A stretch of DNA of 64,000 bases, taken from positions 2,542,001 through 2,606,000 of the forward strand of contig NZ_CP097349.1 of NCBI RefSeq assembly GCF_023516215.1. The letters are read 5' to 3'. The notes under the pieces were generated by a model. The model ran no database searches and was not told where the DNA came from. It worked only from the letters and a program-made list of their open reading frames with translations. The DNA comes from Cytobacillus pseudoceanisediminis (GTDB lineage Bacteria; Bacillota; Bacilli; Bacillales; Cytobacillaceae). Position 1 is the first letter of the stretch; each line of letters starts with the position of its first letter. Shown here one piece after another: positions 24,921-33,852 of the stretch. The translations under genes and the position numbers were made by a program.

Positions 24921-25898
24921 TAACCTGCACCCTTTTCAATGGCCCTGATTACAAATTGATGAAGCTTTTTGCCATCCTTTAAAATATTTTTCAATTCATT
25001 TCTTTCAGATTTTGATAAGGATTTCAGCTGAATGTAATGGGTATCATCATAGGTATCTGTTTGCCTGTAAGATTGAAGTCTCCATTTTAACAAAGCGGCA
25101 AAATTACTTTCATATTTACCCATTTCCTCATCATAGCCATTCATTTTTTTGAGCTTACCCATTCGGGCAATAGTGGATGTCTCCAATATCCCTTCTTTGA
25201 CAGCAAGAATTCTAACCGCATTTACATAAGGTATAAATGCTGCATATTTTAGATCCAGCTCTCCTTGATGGCTCCCCTTTTCCTCTGTCAGAAGCTGGCC
25301 AAATGGACCAACTGATTTTTTTATATGCATACTGGTCTCCATCATCCTGGTCAGCAAATGAGGGCTTTTTGAATGTTCGTGTGGATACTGGACTTCAATT
25401 CACCTATATATTCCTCCTGGCCCGCAAGAACTCTGCTGTCATAGAAAATGTGGAGATTTCTTATCGTCTGCAGACTCTCCTCCTGCATCCATGCTTGAAT
25501 CTGTCTTTTCCATTTAGAAAGCGACTTGCACCACAGCGGATTTGAACTCATCACATTCCCTTCGCAATAGGGATATCCAGCTGCATGCAGACCTTTTGAA
25601 ATTTCCTCCCCAGCTGCAAAAAATACGCTTCTGCTTCTGCCTCACCCGGTTCAAACACCAAGCCATGGTCCTGGTCACTCAGAAAGCCCTGTTCCATTCT
25701 CCCGCCGCTTCCCATCGTAAACCAGGCAAACTTCCATGAAGGTGATCTTTCTATTTTCAATCGCTCCAAAGCTATGCTAATAACAGCATTCATGATAAGG
25801 TCGTGAAATTCATTCAGGGCACTGGTATCATAGCGATATATTATCTGTTCCTCTTTCCACTTTTTCAGGGATTGATAAGAATTAAATGATGATTCCAT
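24920..25898 (-). CDS. DUF294 / GlnD-like nucleotidyltransferase, two frameshifts
   Basis: The repaired protein is about 326 aa. The N-terminal nucleotidyltransferase domain has TMGSGGRMEQGFLSDQDHGL, the G-S and D-x-D metal motif of GlnD-type enzymes. The C-terminal half is an all-helical substrate-binding-like domain. Frame breaks lie at GGG near 25558-25560 (one more base gives the family motif KGNVMSSNPLWC) and A5 at 25366-25370 (one more A gives QKSPHLLTRMMETS). GlnD homologues transfer UMP to PII proteins, but no PII gene is nearby, so the target is unknown. It lies 35 bp downstream of amtB and is coupled to the exonuclease. Confidence 0.8.
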
Positions 25899-25933
25899 CC
25901 AGGCACTTCCTTTAAAGAAAGCTCGAGTCCTGC

Positions 25934-27201
25934 TTATGAGCTTAAACTTTTGTTTTCCTCAGCCATGAAGACTTCCGGATATCCGTAGCTTCCATGTTCA
26001 CTTAAATCTAATCCCATAATTTCTTCTTCTTCTGTTACCCGAAGTCCTCCCAATACTTTCTTGGCAGCTGCCAAAATAATGAAGGATACAGCAAATGCAT
26101 AAAGACCGGATACAGCTACACCCATGAACTGGACTCCCAGCTGTTCAAAACCGCCTCCATAAAACAATCCTGGCTTTCCGACTGCTGCCAATTCAGGTGT
26201 CGCAAAGAATCCAGTGGATAATGTTCCCCAAACCCCAGCTGCACCGTGAACAGATAGGGCAAAGATGGGATCATCGATTTTCCTCTTTTCAAAGAATCGC
26301 ACACTGTAGAATACCAGTATTCCTGCTACAAACCCTATGACAACAGCCGCCCAAGTATCCACAAATGCACAGGAAGCTGTAATAGCGACCAAGCCCGCAA
26401 GAGCACCATTAAGCATTGTCGGCACATCGGATTTCCCCATAACCACCCAGGAAATAATCAGTGCTGATACTGCGCCTGCTCCCGCAGCAAGATTTGTATT
26501 AAGAGCTACAAATCCAAAGAACCCATCGTCAACAGTCAATGTACTCCCAGCGTTAAAACCGAACCAGCCAACCCACAGGATCAGCACACCCAAGGCTGTA
26601 TATACTTGGTTATGACCATAGATATTGTTAGCCGAACCGTCCTTGTTAAACTTTCCAATTCGGGGCTTAAGTAAAATAGTAGCGGCCAAGGCTGCCATAG
26701 CACCTGTTAAGTGAACAACTGTTGAACCGGCAAAGTCCTGCTTGCCGTGTTCTGCAAGCCAGCCCCTCCCCAAATCCAATGGGCAACAACAGGATATACA
26801 ATTGCGGAAAATAATACGGTGAAAATGAGGTAAACGGATAGTTTTGCACGTTCAGCAAATCCGCCGAGTGCAATCGTGATGGCAATACCGGCAAATGCCA
26901 GCTGGAATACGAAGAATACCGAAGATGATAAGCCCATTCCCTCAAGTTCAGCACCTGAGTAAAAGAAATTGGTAAGCCCGACCAGGATATTTGCGTTACC
27001 GCCAAATATGAAGCCAAAGCCCACTGCCCAAAACACTAATGATGATAGACCAAAGGTAAAGATCGTTTTTCCTGCAATATGCCCCGCATTTTTCATCCTG
27101 GTAGAACCTGCTTCCAGCATAATAAAACCGCCAAGCATAAAAATGACTAAAATTGCTCCCAGCATAACCCACAGACTGTTCATTAAAAATGTGGCATCCA
27201 A
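25934..27201 (-). CDS. amtB: Ammonium transporter AmtB/NrgA, frameshifted
   Basis: About 422 aa when joined, with 11 membrane segments; it carries ammonium into the cell. Typical stretches are LGGFIMLEAGSTRMKNAGH, AFAGIAITIALGGFAERAK, FAGSTVVHLTGAMAAL (pore His), and the C-terminal HGAAGVWGTLSTGFFA. The frame is lost at HWIWGG: one extra G in the G4 run at 26763-26766 gives HWIWGGGWLAEHGKQDFAGS. First gene of a likely three-gene operon. Two TnrA/GlnR boxes upstream predict induction under nitrogen limitation. No glnK/nrgB follows, which is unusual. Confidence 0.92.
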
Positions 27202-27252
27202 TTGTCATTCCTCCCTGTTATTTTTTTGATGTAAGAATTAATATAAATTTAA

Positions 27253-27269
27253 TGTTATATTATCTAACA
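27253..27269 (-). promoter_or_regulatory. TnrA/GlnR box, amtB-proximal
   Basis: TGTTATATTATCTAACA is an exact match to TGTNAN7TNACA, 52 bp ahead of amtB. Confidence 0.85.
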
Positions 27270-27343
27270 TCATTTAATTTAATCCTTATTTTACTCTAAA
27301 TTTTATAGAAGTCAATCTGTTTTTAGAAAATTTATAATTTTTG

Positions 27344-27360
27344 TGTTATATAATCTGACA
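27344..27360 (-). promoter_or_regulatory. TnrA/GlnR box, amtB-distal
   Basis: TGTTATATAATCTGACA is a second exact match to TGTNAN7TNACA, centred 91 bp from the first. Paired sites suggest looping or use of both TnrA and GlnR. Confidence 0.85.
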
Positions 27361-27479
27361 TGAATTTTATTATCAGATTATAACGATTGGCAATTTTATA
27401 GTTGCATCTGTTTTTCATTAATCGGATAAGTTAAAAACGAGCATTAATTTGCTCAAATAATCGTGGGGAGTGATGTATC

Positions 27480-27674
27480 ATGGCAAGAAACAAACTATTG
27501 GTACCCGGTGCAGGAAATGTATTGGATCAAATGAAACAGGAAATCGCCAATGAGTTTGGAGTTCAGCTTGGTGCTGATACGACCGCACGAGCAAACGGTT
27601 CTGTCGGCGGGGAGATGACAAAGCGCCTTGTCGCAATGGCAGAACAGCAGCTTAAAAACCAGCAAAATCAGTAG
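27480..27674 (+). CDS. Alpha/beta-type small acid-soluble spore protein (SASP)
   Basis: A 64-aa protein with the whole family signature: [20 protein letters not shown], the GPR protease site around [11 protein letters not shown], and [16 protein letters not shown]. It coats spore DNA and protects it from UV and heat, and is degraded at germination. GTGGGGAGTG ribosome binding site. Expected to be under sigma-G; I did not find a convincing -35/-10 pair. Confidence 0.95.
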   Translation: MARNKLLVPGAGNVLDQMKQEIANEFGVQLGADTTARANGSVGGEMTKRLVAMAEQQLKNQQNQ

Positions 27675-27696
27675 AGGATGTTTTTTTGCTGGACTT

Positions 27697-27731
27697 AACC
27701 GGCCCTGCCCATGGGCCGGTTAATAAAAAAA
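27697..27731 (+). terminator. Terminator after SASP gene
   Basis: AACCGGCCC / GGGCCGGTT stem followed by AATAAAAAA; strong on the minus strand too. Confidence 0.75.
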
Positions 27732-27773
27732 TGGTTTCACTCAAAAGCTTAATTACCGAACGGAGGCATACTT

Positions 27774-27899
27774 ATGACCAACAAAAATGATAACCGCGAA
27801 AGAAAAAACAAATATCCTAAAAACCAAAAACAGGATACGGAATTCTCAAGAGAGGCAGATATCAGAAGCGAAATGACAAAAAAAGATCTGCAAAAATAA
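27774..27899 (+). CDS. Small highly charged hydrophilic protein
   Basis: A 41-aa protein, MTNKNDNRERKNKYPKNQKQ then DTEFSREADIRSEMTKKDLQK, with no hydrophobic core. CGGAGG lies 8 nt before the ATG and a terminator follows the stop, which supports a real gene. It is basic and disordered, possibly a minor spore protein given its place next to the SASP gene, but this is a guess. Confidence 0.55.
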   Translation: MTNKNDNRERKNKYPKNQKQDTEFSREADIRSEMTKKDLQK

Positions 27900-27912
27900 A
27901 AAGTCTCACACA

Positions 27913-27947
27913 AAAAAGGCACGTCACTTGACTGCCTTTTTTTGGGT
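27913..27947. terminator. Bidirectional terminator
   Basis: AAAAAAGGCA / TGCCTTTTTTT stem between the convergent 27774 gene and ctaA. Confidence 0.75.
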
Positions 27948-27967
27948 GGTTGTTATTCATTCTTAAT

Positions 27968-28888
27968 TTAACCAAAATACTTCTGATTACGGGTTATTTT
28001 CCCTGGAGTAATCACCCTACTTAATCGTGATACAAAAACTCCTGCCTCAAAAACAATTGCAAATAACACTGTCCCAAAAGCAAGATGGATAACGGCCCAG
28101 GATATTTCAATGTAACTTATAATGGTAAGAATTCCGATAATGATTTGGATTAAAACAAGCAAGGAGGCAGCCATGAGCCGATTCTGCAACCCAGCCTCCC
28201 ATTTATTTTTAAATGAAAGATACGTAAGAATAAATATGTAAAATGCCACAACTCCAGCCAGAATCCTATGTCCGGTCTGGACCATTGCAGGAATAGATAC
28301 AGGCATAAAACCATTTGCACATTCAAGCCATCCGCATGACAATCCGAATGATTCATGCTTAATATAAGCACCAAGGAATAAAGTAAGAAGCGTCACAATC
28401 AGCAATCCGTTAAATTTATTTTGCAAACTATTATCTTTTCCGAATACAGCAAGTGATCGCTGTTCATCAGCATTTCGCCAGATCCAGATCAGTGCGGCCA
28501 GGAAAAGCATAGCTACGATTAGGTGAACAGAGACAACTACAGCAGGCAAATCCATCCAAACCACAGCAGCCCCCAGTAAAATTTGAATTATTAAAAGCAC
28601 CATCAGTACCTTAGAAACTTTATCAAGTTCTCGCACCGGATTTGATTTTTGAATACTAAAATACAACATTGCCGTCATTATTCCAAGTGCTGCACCGATA
28701 ACCCTGTGAGCAAATTCAATTAAGGTATCTCCTTCTAATATCGGGATTACCAGACCATTGCATAAAGGCCATTCCGGCCCGCATCCCATGCCTGACTCCG
28801 AAGATGCCACATACCCGCCGAATACAATCAGAAAATAGGTAAGGACAATTGTTAAAAATGCCAGCCGATTTACCTTCAAAGCACACAC
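27968..28888 (-). CDS. ctaA: Heme A synthase CtaA/COX15-like
   Basis: A 306-aa, eight-helix membrane enzyme that oxidises the C8 methyl of heme O to give heme A for cytochrome oxidase. Four conserved heme His are seen in FAHRVIG, VVSVHLIV, QTGHRILAG and WAVIHLAFG. The two Cys pairs of Bacillus CtaA are present: GMGCGPEWPLCNG and LSCGWLECANG. It stands away from ctaB and the oxidase genes, so it may be a second copy. Its start has AAAAGGGGTGT upstream. Confidence 0.88.
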   Translation of the reverse strand: MCALKVNRLAFLTIVLTYFLIVFGGYVASSESGMGCGPEWPLCNGLVIPILEGDTLIEFAHRVIGAALGIMTAMLYFSIQKSNPVRELDKVSKVLMVLLIIQILLGAAVVWMDLPAVVVSVHLIVAMLFLAALIWIWRNADEQRSLAVFGKDNSLQNKFNGLLIVTLLTLFLGAYIKHESFGLSCGWLECANGFMPVSIPAMVQTGHRILAGVVAFYIFILTYLSFKNKWEAGLQNRLMAASLLVLIQIIIGILTIISYIEISWAVIHLAFGTVLFAIVFEAGVFVSRLSRVITPGKITRNQKYFG

Positions 28889-29000
28889 CCCTTTTATTGC
28901 AGCATTTACAATTTTGCAATCAGTTTATCAAAAGCAGGACAAACTTTCGGTGATATGAATCACAAATTTAAGCGGGCCCTAATGCAATTTTCAACATAAG

Positions 29001-29029
29001 AAAAAAAAACGCCAGAGTTCCCCCTGGCG
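29001..29029 (-). terminator. Terminator of racemase operon
   Basis: CGCCAG / CTGGCG-centred stem with eight Ts on the minus strand, 17 bp past the stop at 29046. Confidence 0.85.
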
Positions 29030-29045
29030 CAGCTATGCATGTCAT

Positions 29046-30155
29046 TTATTTTGAATAAGTACGGCTATAAAGGGTGACATCCTCTAGTTTAGAACGATTA
29101 GGTTCATAGCCTATCCCAGGCCTTTCAGGCACGAATATAAATCCATCTTCCATAGTGACTTCAGGATCGATGATATCTTCCTTCCAGTAGTGGGATGATG
29201 GCGCTGTATCTCCAGGAAGCGTAAAATTGGACAGCGAAGTAATGGCAATATTGTGCGCACGGCCTATTCCAGCTTCAAGCATTCCGCCACACCACATCGG
29301 AATGTTATGATCTTCGCAAAGGTCGTGAATTCTTCTGGACTCTGTCAGTCCTCCAACACGGCCGATTTTAAGATTTATGATTCTGCAGCTTCCAAGCTCA
29401 ATCGCTTTTCTTGCATCCTCAAAGGTATGTATACTTTCATCAAGGCAAATTGGCGTTTTCAGATGACTTTGAAGCTTGGCATGGTCGATAATATCATCAT
29501 GATCTAGAGGCTGTTCAATCATCATAAGATTAAACTCCTCCATCCTTTGAAGATGATCAATATCATTAAGTGTATAGGCGCAATTGGCATCAGCCATAAG
29601 CTGTATTTCAGGAAATTGGGCACGAATGGATTTTAAAATATGCACATCCCAGCCGGGCTTGATTTTCACCTTAATCCGCCGGTAACCTTCATTTACATAA
29701 CCTTCAATTTGCTTGAGCATCTTTACTTCCGACTCCTGTATGCCCACACTTACGCCCACTTCTATTTTTTCCTTTACTCCGCCTAAAGCTTTTGCGAGAG
29801 AAATCCCCTTCTCCCGGGCATAAAGGTCCCAGACAGCACCCTCTAGCGCTGCTTTGGCATTAAAGTTTCCCCTGATAGGCCTGAATGCCTCTGAAACATC
29901 ATCAGGGTGCCGGATTTCTGATGCAAAAAGGATCGGTATTAAATGATCACTCATTATATGCCAATTTGTTTTAACTGTTTCTTCATTGTATATCGGCTCC
30001 ATAATGGAAACCGATTCAGCCCAGCCTGACTCGCCGCTTTTTGATTTTACTTCTACCAGAATAAAGTCCTTATCCACTTCCGTTCCGACACTTGTTGTAA
30101 ATGGATTCAGCAGCTCCATTTTGACGTGCCTTAAAACGATGCTTTTAATGTCCAT
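29046..30155 (-). CDS. menC: MenC-family N-succinylamino acid racemase / o-succinylbenzoate synthase
   Basis: A 369-aa enolase-superfamily enzyme. The barrel shows the K-x-K catalytic pair (RRIKVKIKPGWD, about 161-163), metal ligands in LMADANCAYT, MIEQPLDHDD and ICLDES, and the second-half Lys in INLKIGRVGG. The same fold makes o-succinylbenzoate for menaquinone or racemises N-succinylamino acids. No other men gene is near; the adjacent gene is a GNAT acyltransferase, which favours the racemase (NSAR) role. Last gene of an operon with GNAT, YjiH and RpiR genes. Confidence 0.85.
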   Translation of the reverse strand: MDIKSIVLRHVKMELLNPFTTSVGTEVDKDFILVEVKSKSGESGWAESVSIMEPIYNEETVKTNWHIMSDHLIPILFASEIRHPDDVSEAFRPIRGNFNAKAALEGAVWDLYAREKGISLAKALGGVKEKIEVGVSVGIQESEVKMLKQIEGYVNEGYRRIKVKIKPGWDVHILKSIRAQFPEIQLMADANCAYTLNDIDHLQRMEEFNLMMIEQPLDHDDIIDHAKLQSHLKTPICLDESIHTFEDARKAIELGSCRIINLKIGRVGGLTESRRIHDLCEDHNIPMWCGGMLEAGIGRAHNIAITSLSNFTLPGDTAPSSHYWKEDIIDPEVTMEDGFIFVPERPGIGYEPNRSKLEDVTLYSRTYSK

Positions 30156-30167
30156 CTTCCCATTCTC

Positions 30168-30985
30168 CTAGCAGTATCCCTTTTCTTTTTCCAAGAGATA
30201 TAAGTATTGGTTTTCCGCGGTTATGTCCCTTATCAGATCCGTTACAATCCAGCCTTTGCTGAGATAATGAACGAATACTTCTTTCGTGCTCTCCCTCCAT
30301 TTCAAAGCCAATTCAAAATCCCGCTTTTTTATATCTTGAAAATTCCCCGGAACCGGGATAAGAATTTTTTCATTTTCATGAAACAACTGTGTATTATCAG
30401 GAAAATAAAAGCCATCCGCCATACCTGTTTCCAATGCCATCGGCAGAACCTCTTCAGACCATTGACGTTCAGGACATTCCCCTTTAATTCGCCACTCCAC
30501 TACAAATCGGTCTGATGGTATGCCTGCATTCATATGGTCTGACATTTCACCATAAGCATTTTCAATATATTGAGTGCATACCGCACCGAGTTTATGCAGA
30601 TTGAGATTGGCATTAACCGTTTCAAGCGGGTCATATGTCCACGAAATAAGATCATAGCCTTTCTCAAGCGCTGTCTTTTTTGAGCATGTTTCAGCTTTTC
30701 TCCAATCCCGAACGCCCGGTACTCCTCGTGAACCCCAAGGCTGTGAGAGCAAAGATATACCTTTGTGCCGTCAAAGCCAGGAAAGCTGTATTGAAATCCA
30801 ATCAGTTCCTCTTCAAGGAAAGCACCTAACACAAACCCGCCATTTTTAACCGTTGCCACCGTATGATTAACCGGCACCGCTTCTTCCGCACTCCATATGC
30901 GGGTTTCAAGTTCGTATACAGCTTCAAGATCCTTAACTGTGTGAAGGTTTTTAATTGCCAGTGATGTTAATTCTTCTTGCTTCAT
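30168..30985 (-). CDS. GNAT-family acyltransferase (COG3375-like), frameshifted
   Basis: About 272 aa when repaired. The GNAT fold has YLCSHSLGVHEEYRAFGIGE as the acyl-CoA loop, then WTYDPLETVNANLNLHKLG. Adding one A to the A6 run near 30676-30681 joins LKHAQK to KTALEKGYDL. In some Bacillaceae such a protein sits beside a MenC-like racemase and transfers succinyl from succinyl-CoA to D-amino acids, starting a D-to-L conversion path. That role is inferred from the pairing. It begins 74 bp after the YjiH gene. Confidence 0.78.
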
Positions 30986-31059
30986 AAACCTTCCCCCTTC
31001 CTACATATCCAAAGTTCCCAGTCCTCTATGCTGCTTTTTTTATGAATGCTATAAAGTTT

Positions 31060-32442
31060 CTAAAAAATAATATGTGCCACAGTTGCTACAATTGGCAGTG
31101 TTATAATAGTACGCAGAAGGAAAATTAGAATTAAATCCTTAATGCTGACAGGCAGATTTGAACCTAATAGCAGGCCGCCCATTTCAGACATATATACCAG
31201 CTGTGTTACAGAGACACAGGCAATAATAAATCTTGTCATTTCACTTTCAATGCCGCTGCCGATGACAGCTGGAAGGAACATATCTGCAAATCCAACCACC
31301 ATTGTCTGGGCTGCTTCAGCTGCCTCCGGAATTTGCATCAGGGCCAGGATCGGTTCAAACGGCTTGCCAAGAATAGTAAATGCAGGGGTAAATTCAGCTA
31401 TTACCAAGGCAACCGTTCCAATCGCCATAACAATTGGCAGTACTCCCATCCACATGTCCAAAACATTTTCAACACCTTCTTTTACAACAGCGGCTGCACT
31501 ATTATTTGTACGCGCTTTCTTAATAGCATTATTTAATCCCCATTTAACAGGTGTAGTGTGTGTAGGGATATTCGTTTCCGCCTTGAGCTCTGTCCCTTCA
31601 TAAGCTGTATCCGCTTTCCTTGATAAAGGCGGTATTCGAGGCATTACTATAGCTGCCACCAGACCAGCCAGAATAATCGTTAAATAATAATGAATGAAGT
31701 ATTGCTCTAAGTTTAAATATTGAATAATTACAATTGTAAAAGTAATGGAAACAACAGAGAAGGTTGTTGCCACCACTGCTGCCTCACGCTTTGTGTAATA
31801 CCCTTCTTCGTATTGTTTTGTCGTTAACAGGACTCCAATTGTCCCGTCACCTACCCATGATGCCAGACAATCAAGCGAAGAACGCCCCGGCAGCTTAAAA
31901 ACTGGCCTCATAACTTTGATCAATAATGCACCAAAAAATTCGAGGAGACCGAAATTTAATAGAAGCGGCAGCAATAATCCTGCCAGAAGAAATGTAGTAA
32001 ATAGTATAGGAATTAAATCATAGATTAAGAGCGCACCCGTATTCTCTGAATATATCGGTTCCAAACCGAACTCAAATAATGTAATAATAGCAAAAACTGT
32101 TCCAAATAAACGGGCCGCCACCCAAAACTTGCTCACATTCAGTAATTTGTTCAGATATGGACTGTCCAAGATAAAGCCCGGTTTAAAAATTACTGCTATC
32201 AGTGAGCCAATTACTGAAAGAGCCATGATCAAAACTGTAATTGAAGGTATGGAATCTCCCAGTAAACCATTAATTTGATTTGCTAAATAAGCAACGGGGA
32301 TGGTAATTCCATCAGCTCCTTGAATCGGTACCATAAATAGTAAAACCCCGATTAAAGAAGGAATTAAAAACTTTAAATAGTCCCCGGTTGTGTAGGATGG
32401 CCTTTCCTCCTGCTGAATCATCTTCTTTGATAAACTGCTCAT
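31060..32442 (-). CDS. YjiH-family membrane transporter (nucleoside-recognition/Gate domain)
   Basis: A 460-aa protein with about ten membrane helices. Family features include LLFMVPIQGADGITIPVAYL, LDCLASWVGDGTIGVLLTTK, and VGFADMFLPAVIGSGIESEMT near the end. YjiH proteins carry the Gate domain seen in nucleoside transporters and spore maturation proteins. Substrate unknown; with a racemase and acyltransferase downstream, amino acids or their N-acyl forms are worth testing. AAAGGGGGC ribosome binding site. Confidence 0.82.
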   Translation of the reverse strand: MSSLSKKMIQQEERPSYTTGDYLKFLIPSLIGVLLFMVPIQGADGITIPVAYLANQINGLLGDSIPSITVLIMALSVIGSLIAVIFKPGFILDSPYLNKLLNVSKFWVAARLFGTVFAIITLFEFGLEPIYSENTGALLIYDLIPILFTTFLLAGLLLPLLLNFGLLEFFGALLIKVMRPVFKLPGRSSLDCLASWVGDGTIGVLLTTKQYEEGYYTKREAAVVATTFSVVSITFTIVIIQYLNLEQYFIHYYLTIILAGLVAAIVMPRIPPLSRKADTAYEGTELKAETNIPTHTTPVKWGLNNAIKKARTNNSAAAVVKEGVENVLDMWMGVLPIVMAIGTVALVIAEFTPAFTILGKPFEPILALMQIPEAAEAAQTMVVGFADMFLPAVIGSGIESEMTRFIIACVSVTQLVYMSEMGGLLLGSNLPVSIKDLILIFLLRTIITLPIVATVAHIIF

Positions 32443-32490
32443 TCATTTTGCCCCCTTTATTTCTTGTATTAACTCCCCTGCTGTTCAAAC

Positions 32491-33344
32491 TTACTCAAAA
32501 AACCGCTCTTGTTCAGCATATAAGATTTCCAGTTCCTGCTGTCTTTTTGCAATTCTTTCATGATCCCGTTCATCGATACCTGCAATCAGTACCTCCAGTA
32601 AACTAATTACGGAAGCTGCCGAATGATGTCCTGAATCCATAAGCTCATCCATAGTAAGCGTAACTGCTGCCAACTGCCCGATAGGCGACAGCTGGCGGTC
32701 TGTTATGGCAATAATCCCGGAATCTTGCCTTTCAGCAAAAGAAGCAAGCTTTAACGCTTCTTTCCGATAGCGAGGAAAAGAAAAATGACAACGGCCGATT
32801 GATCTGTTAAATCACACACATCCTCAGAAAGAAAACCGTTAGGGCTTGAGATATAAACATTTCCCCTTATTTGTTTAAGTGTGTAATAAAACCAGTATGC
32901 TGCGGCAAAAGAGCTGCCAAAACCACCAACATAAACCCTGTCTGCACGGATTAATGCATCAATCGCTTTCCAGATTTCCCTTTCATCAACCTGATCAAGC
33001 AATTGCCGAAGTATCTTCCTCTCCTGATCAATGACTCTCCTAAACAGATTCTCTTTCGCAGCATTTTCTATGGAAGAGTCATCTTCAAAATAATCCATCT
33101 GTTTCCCGGCAAGCCACTCTTTTCTAATTCGATCCTGCATTTGGGAATAACCGCTGAACCCAAGTGCATACGCAAGACGGATGACCGTTGTCTCACTGAC
33201 TCCTGCATTTTTCCCAACTTGAAATGCTGTTAATAGAACAGCTTCATCAGCATGCTCCATAATAAATTCAGCAGCTTTCCTCTGTCCTGGCGAGAGTGAG
33301 GAATAGCTTTCTTTAATCAACTGGCTCATTGTCTTCTTATCCAT
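32491..33344 (-). CDS. MurR/RpiR-family transcription regulator, frameshifted
   Basis: About 284 aa when repaired. The N-terminal HTH_6 domain (LSPGQRKAAEFIMEHADEA, VGKNAGVSETTVIRLAYALG) binds DNA; the C-terminal SIS domain (RVYVGGFGSSFAAAYWFYY ... SGIIAITDRQLSPIGQLA) usually senses a phosphosugar. Adding one T to the T5 run (A5 at 32781-32785 on the plus strand) joins VVIF to SFPRYRKEALKLASF. First gene of the YjiH-GNAT-racemase operon and divergent from a PTS permease, so it may control both. Palindromes in the shared intergenic region are candidate operators. Confidence 0.85.
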
Positions 33345-33364
33345 GCCGGCTCCTCATGAATAGT

Positions 33365-33648
33365 GAAGGAAAAACTTCTTATGCAAAGTATAAAGCATGA
33401 AATGCTTCTCTAACAAGAAGAATTTCCACTATTCAAAATTATTTTTATCAATATCTATTTAGAAATCTATTCTTTTACATGAAGGGAATCCTTCTTTAAG
33501 AGAATTTTAAAGGATGAAATACTTCTTTAGCAAGAGAAAAATGTATTTTTAGTAAAAGTAATTTATTTTTATGCATTTAATCCATAAAGAAACTCTAAGG
33601 CATTTCTTTATAGATGTATGACTTGGGAAAATATAAGAGAAATTCCTT
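33365..33648. promoter_or_regulatory. Cluster of GAA-N4-TTC palindromes between rpiR and PTS genes
   Basis: Inverted repeats GAAGGAAAAACTTC (33365-33378), GAAATGCTTC (33399-33408), GAAGAATTTC (33417-33426), GAAGGGAATCCTTC (33481-33494), GAAATACTTC (33516-33525) and the half-match GAAATTCCTT (33639-33648). Four are followed by T(C/T)TA/TTTA. They lie in the 508-bp gene-free region 33345-33852 and are likely operators for RpiR; otherwise that region holds only the cre-like site. Confidence 0.5.
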
Positions 33649-33680
33649 AGATATTCATAAAAGATTAAAAAAACATTTTT

Positions 33681-33695
33681 ACGCAAGCGGTTGCA
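33681..33695 (+). promoter_or_regulatory. cre-like site and -35 of PTS gene promoter
   Basis: ACGCAAGCGGTTGCA is a one-mismatch match to the CcpA cre consensus WTGNAANCGNWNNCW on either strand. TTGCAT (33691-33696) with TATTTT 17 nt later could be the promoter, so CcpA binding would cover the -35. Confidence 0.6.
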
Positions 33696-33852
33696 TCATA
33701 TTTCTACCCGTGTTATTTTAAGATAATAATAAAGCTAAATAGTATTTTCACGGAATAAATTCATTCATATATCGAAATTTTTTTCGTCAAATTATGAAAA
33801 TACTTTTTTAGACCATTTAATGAAAGCCCATACAATAAGGGAGAGAAGAACG

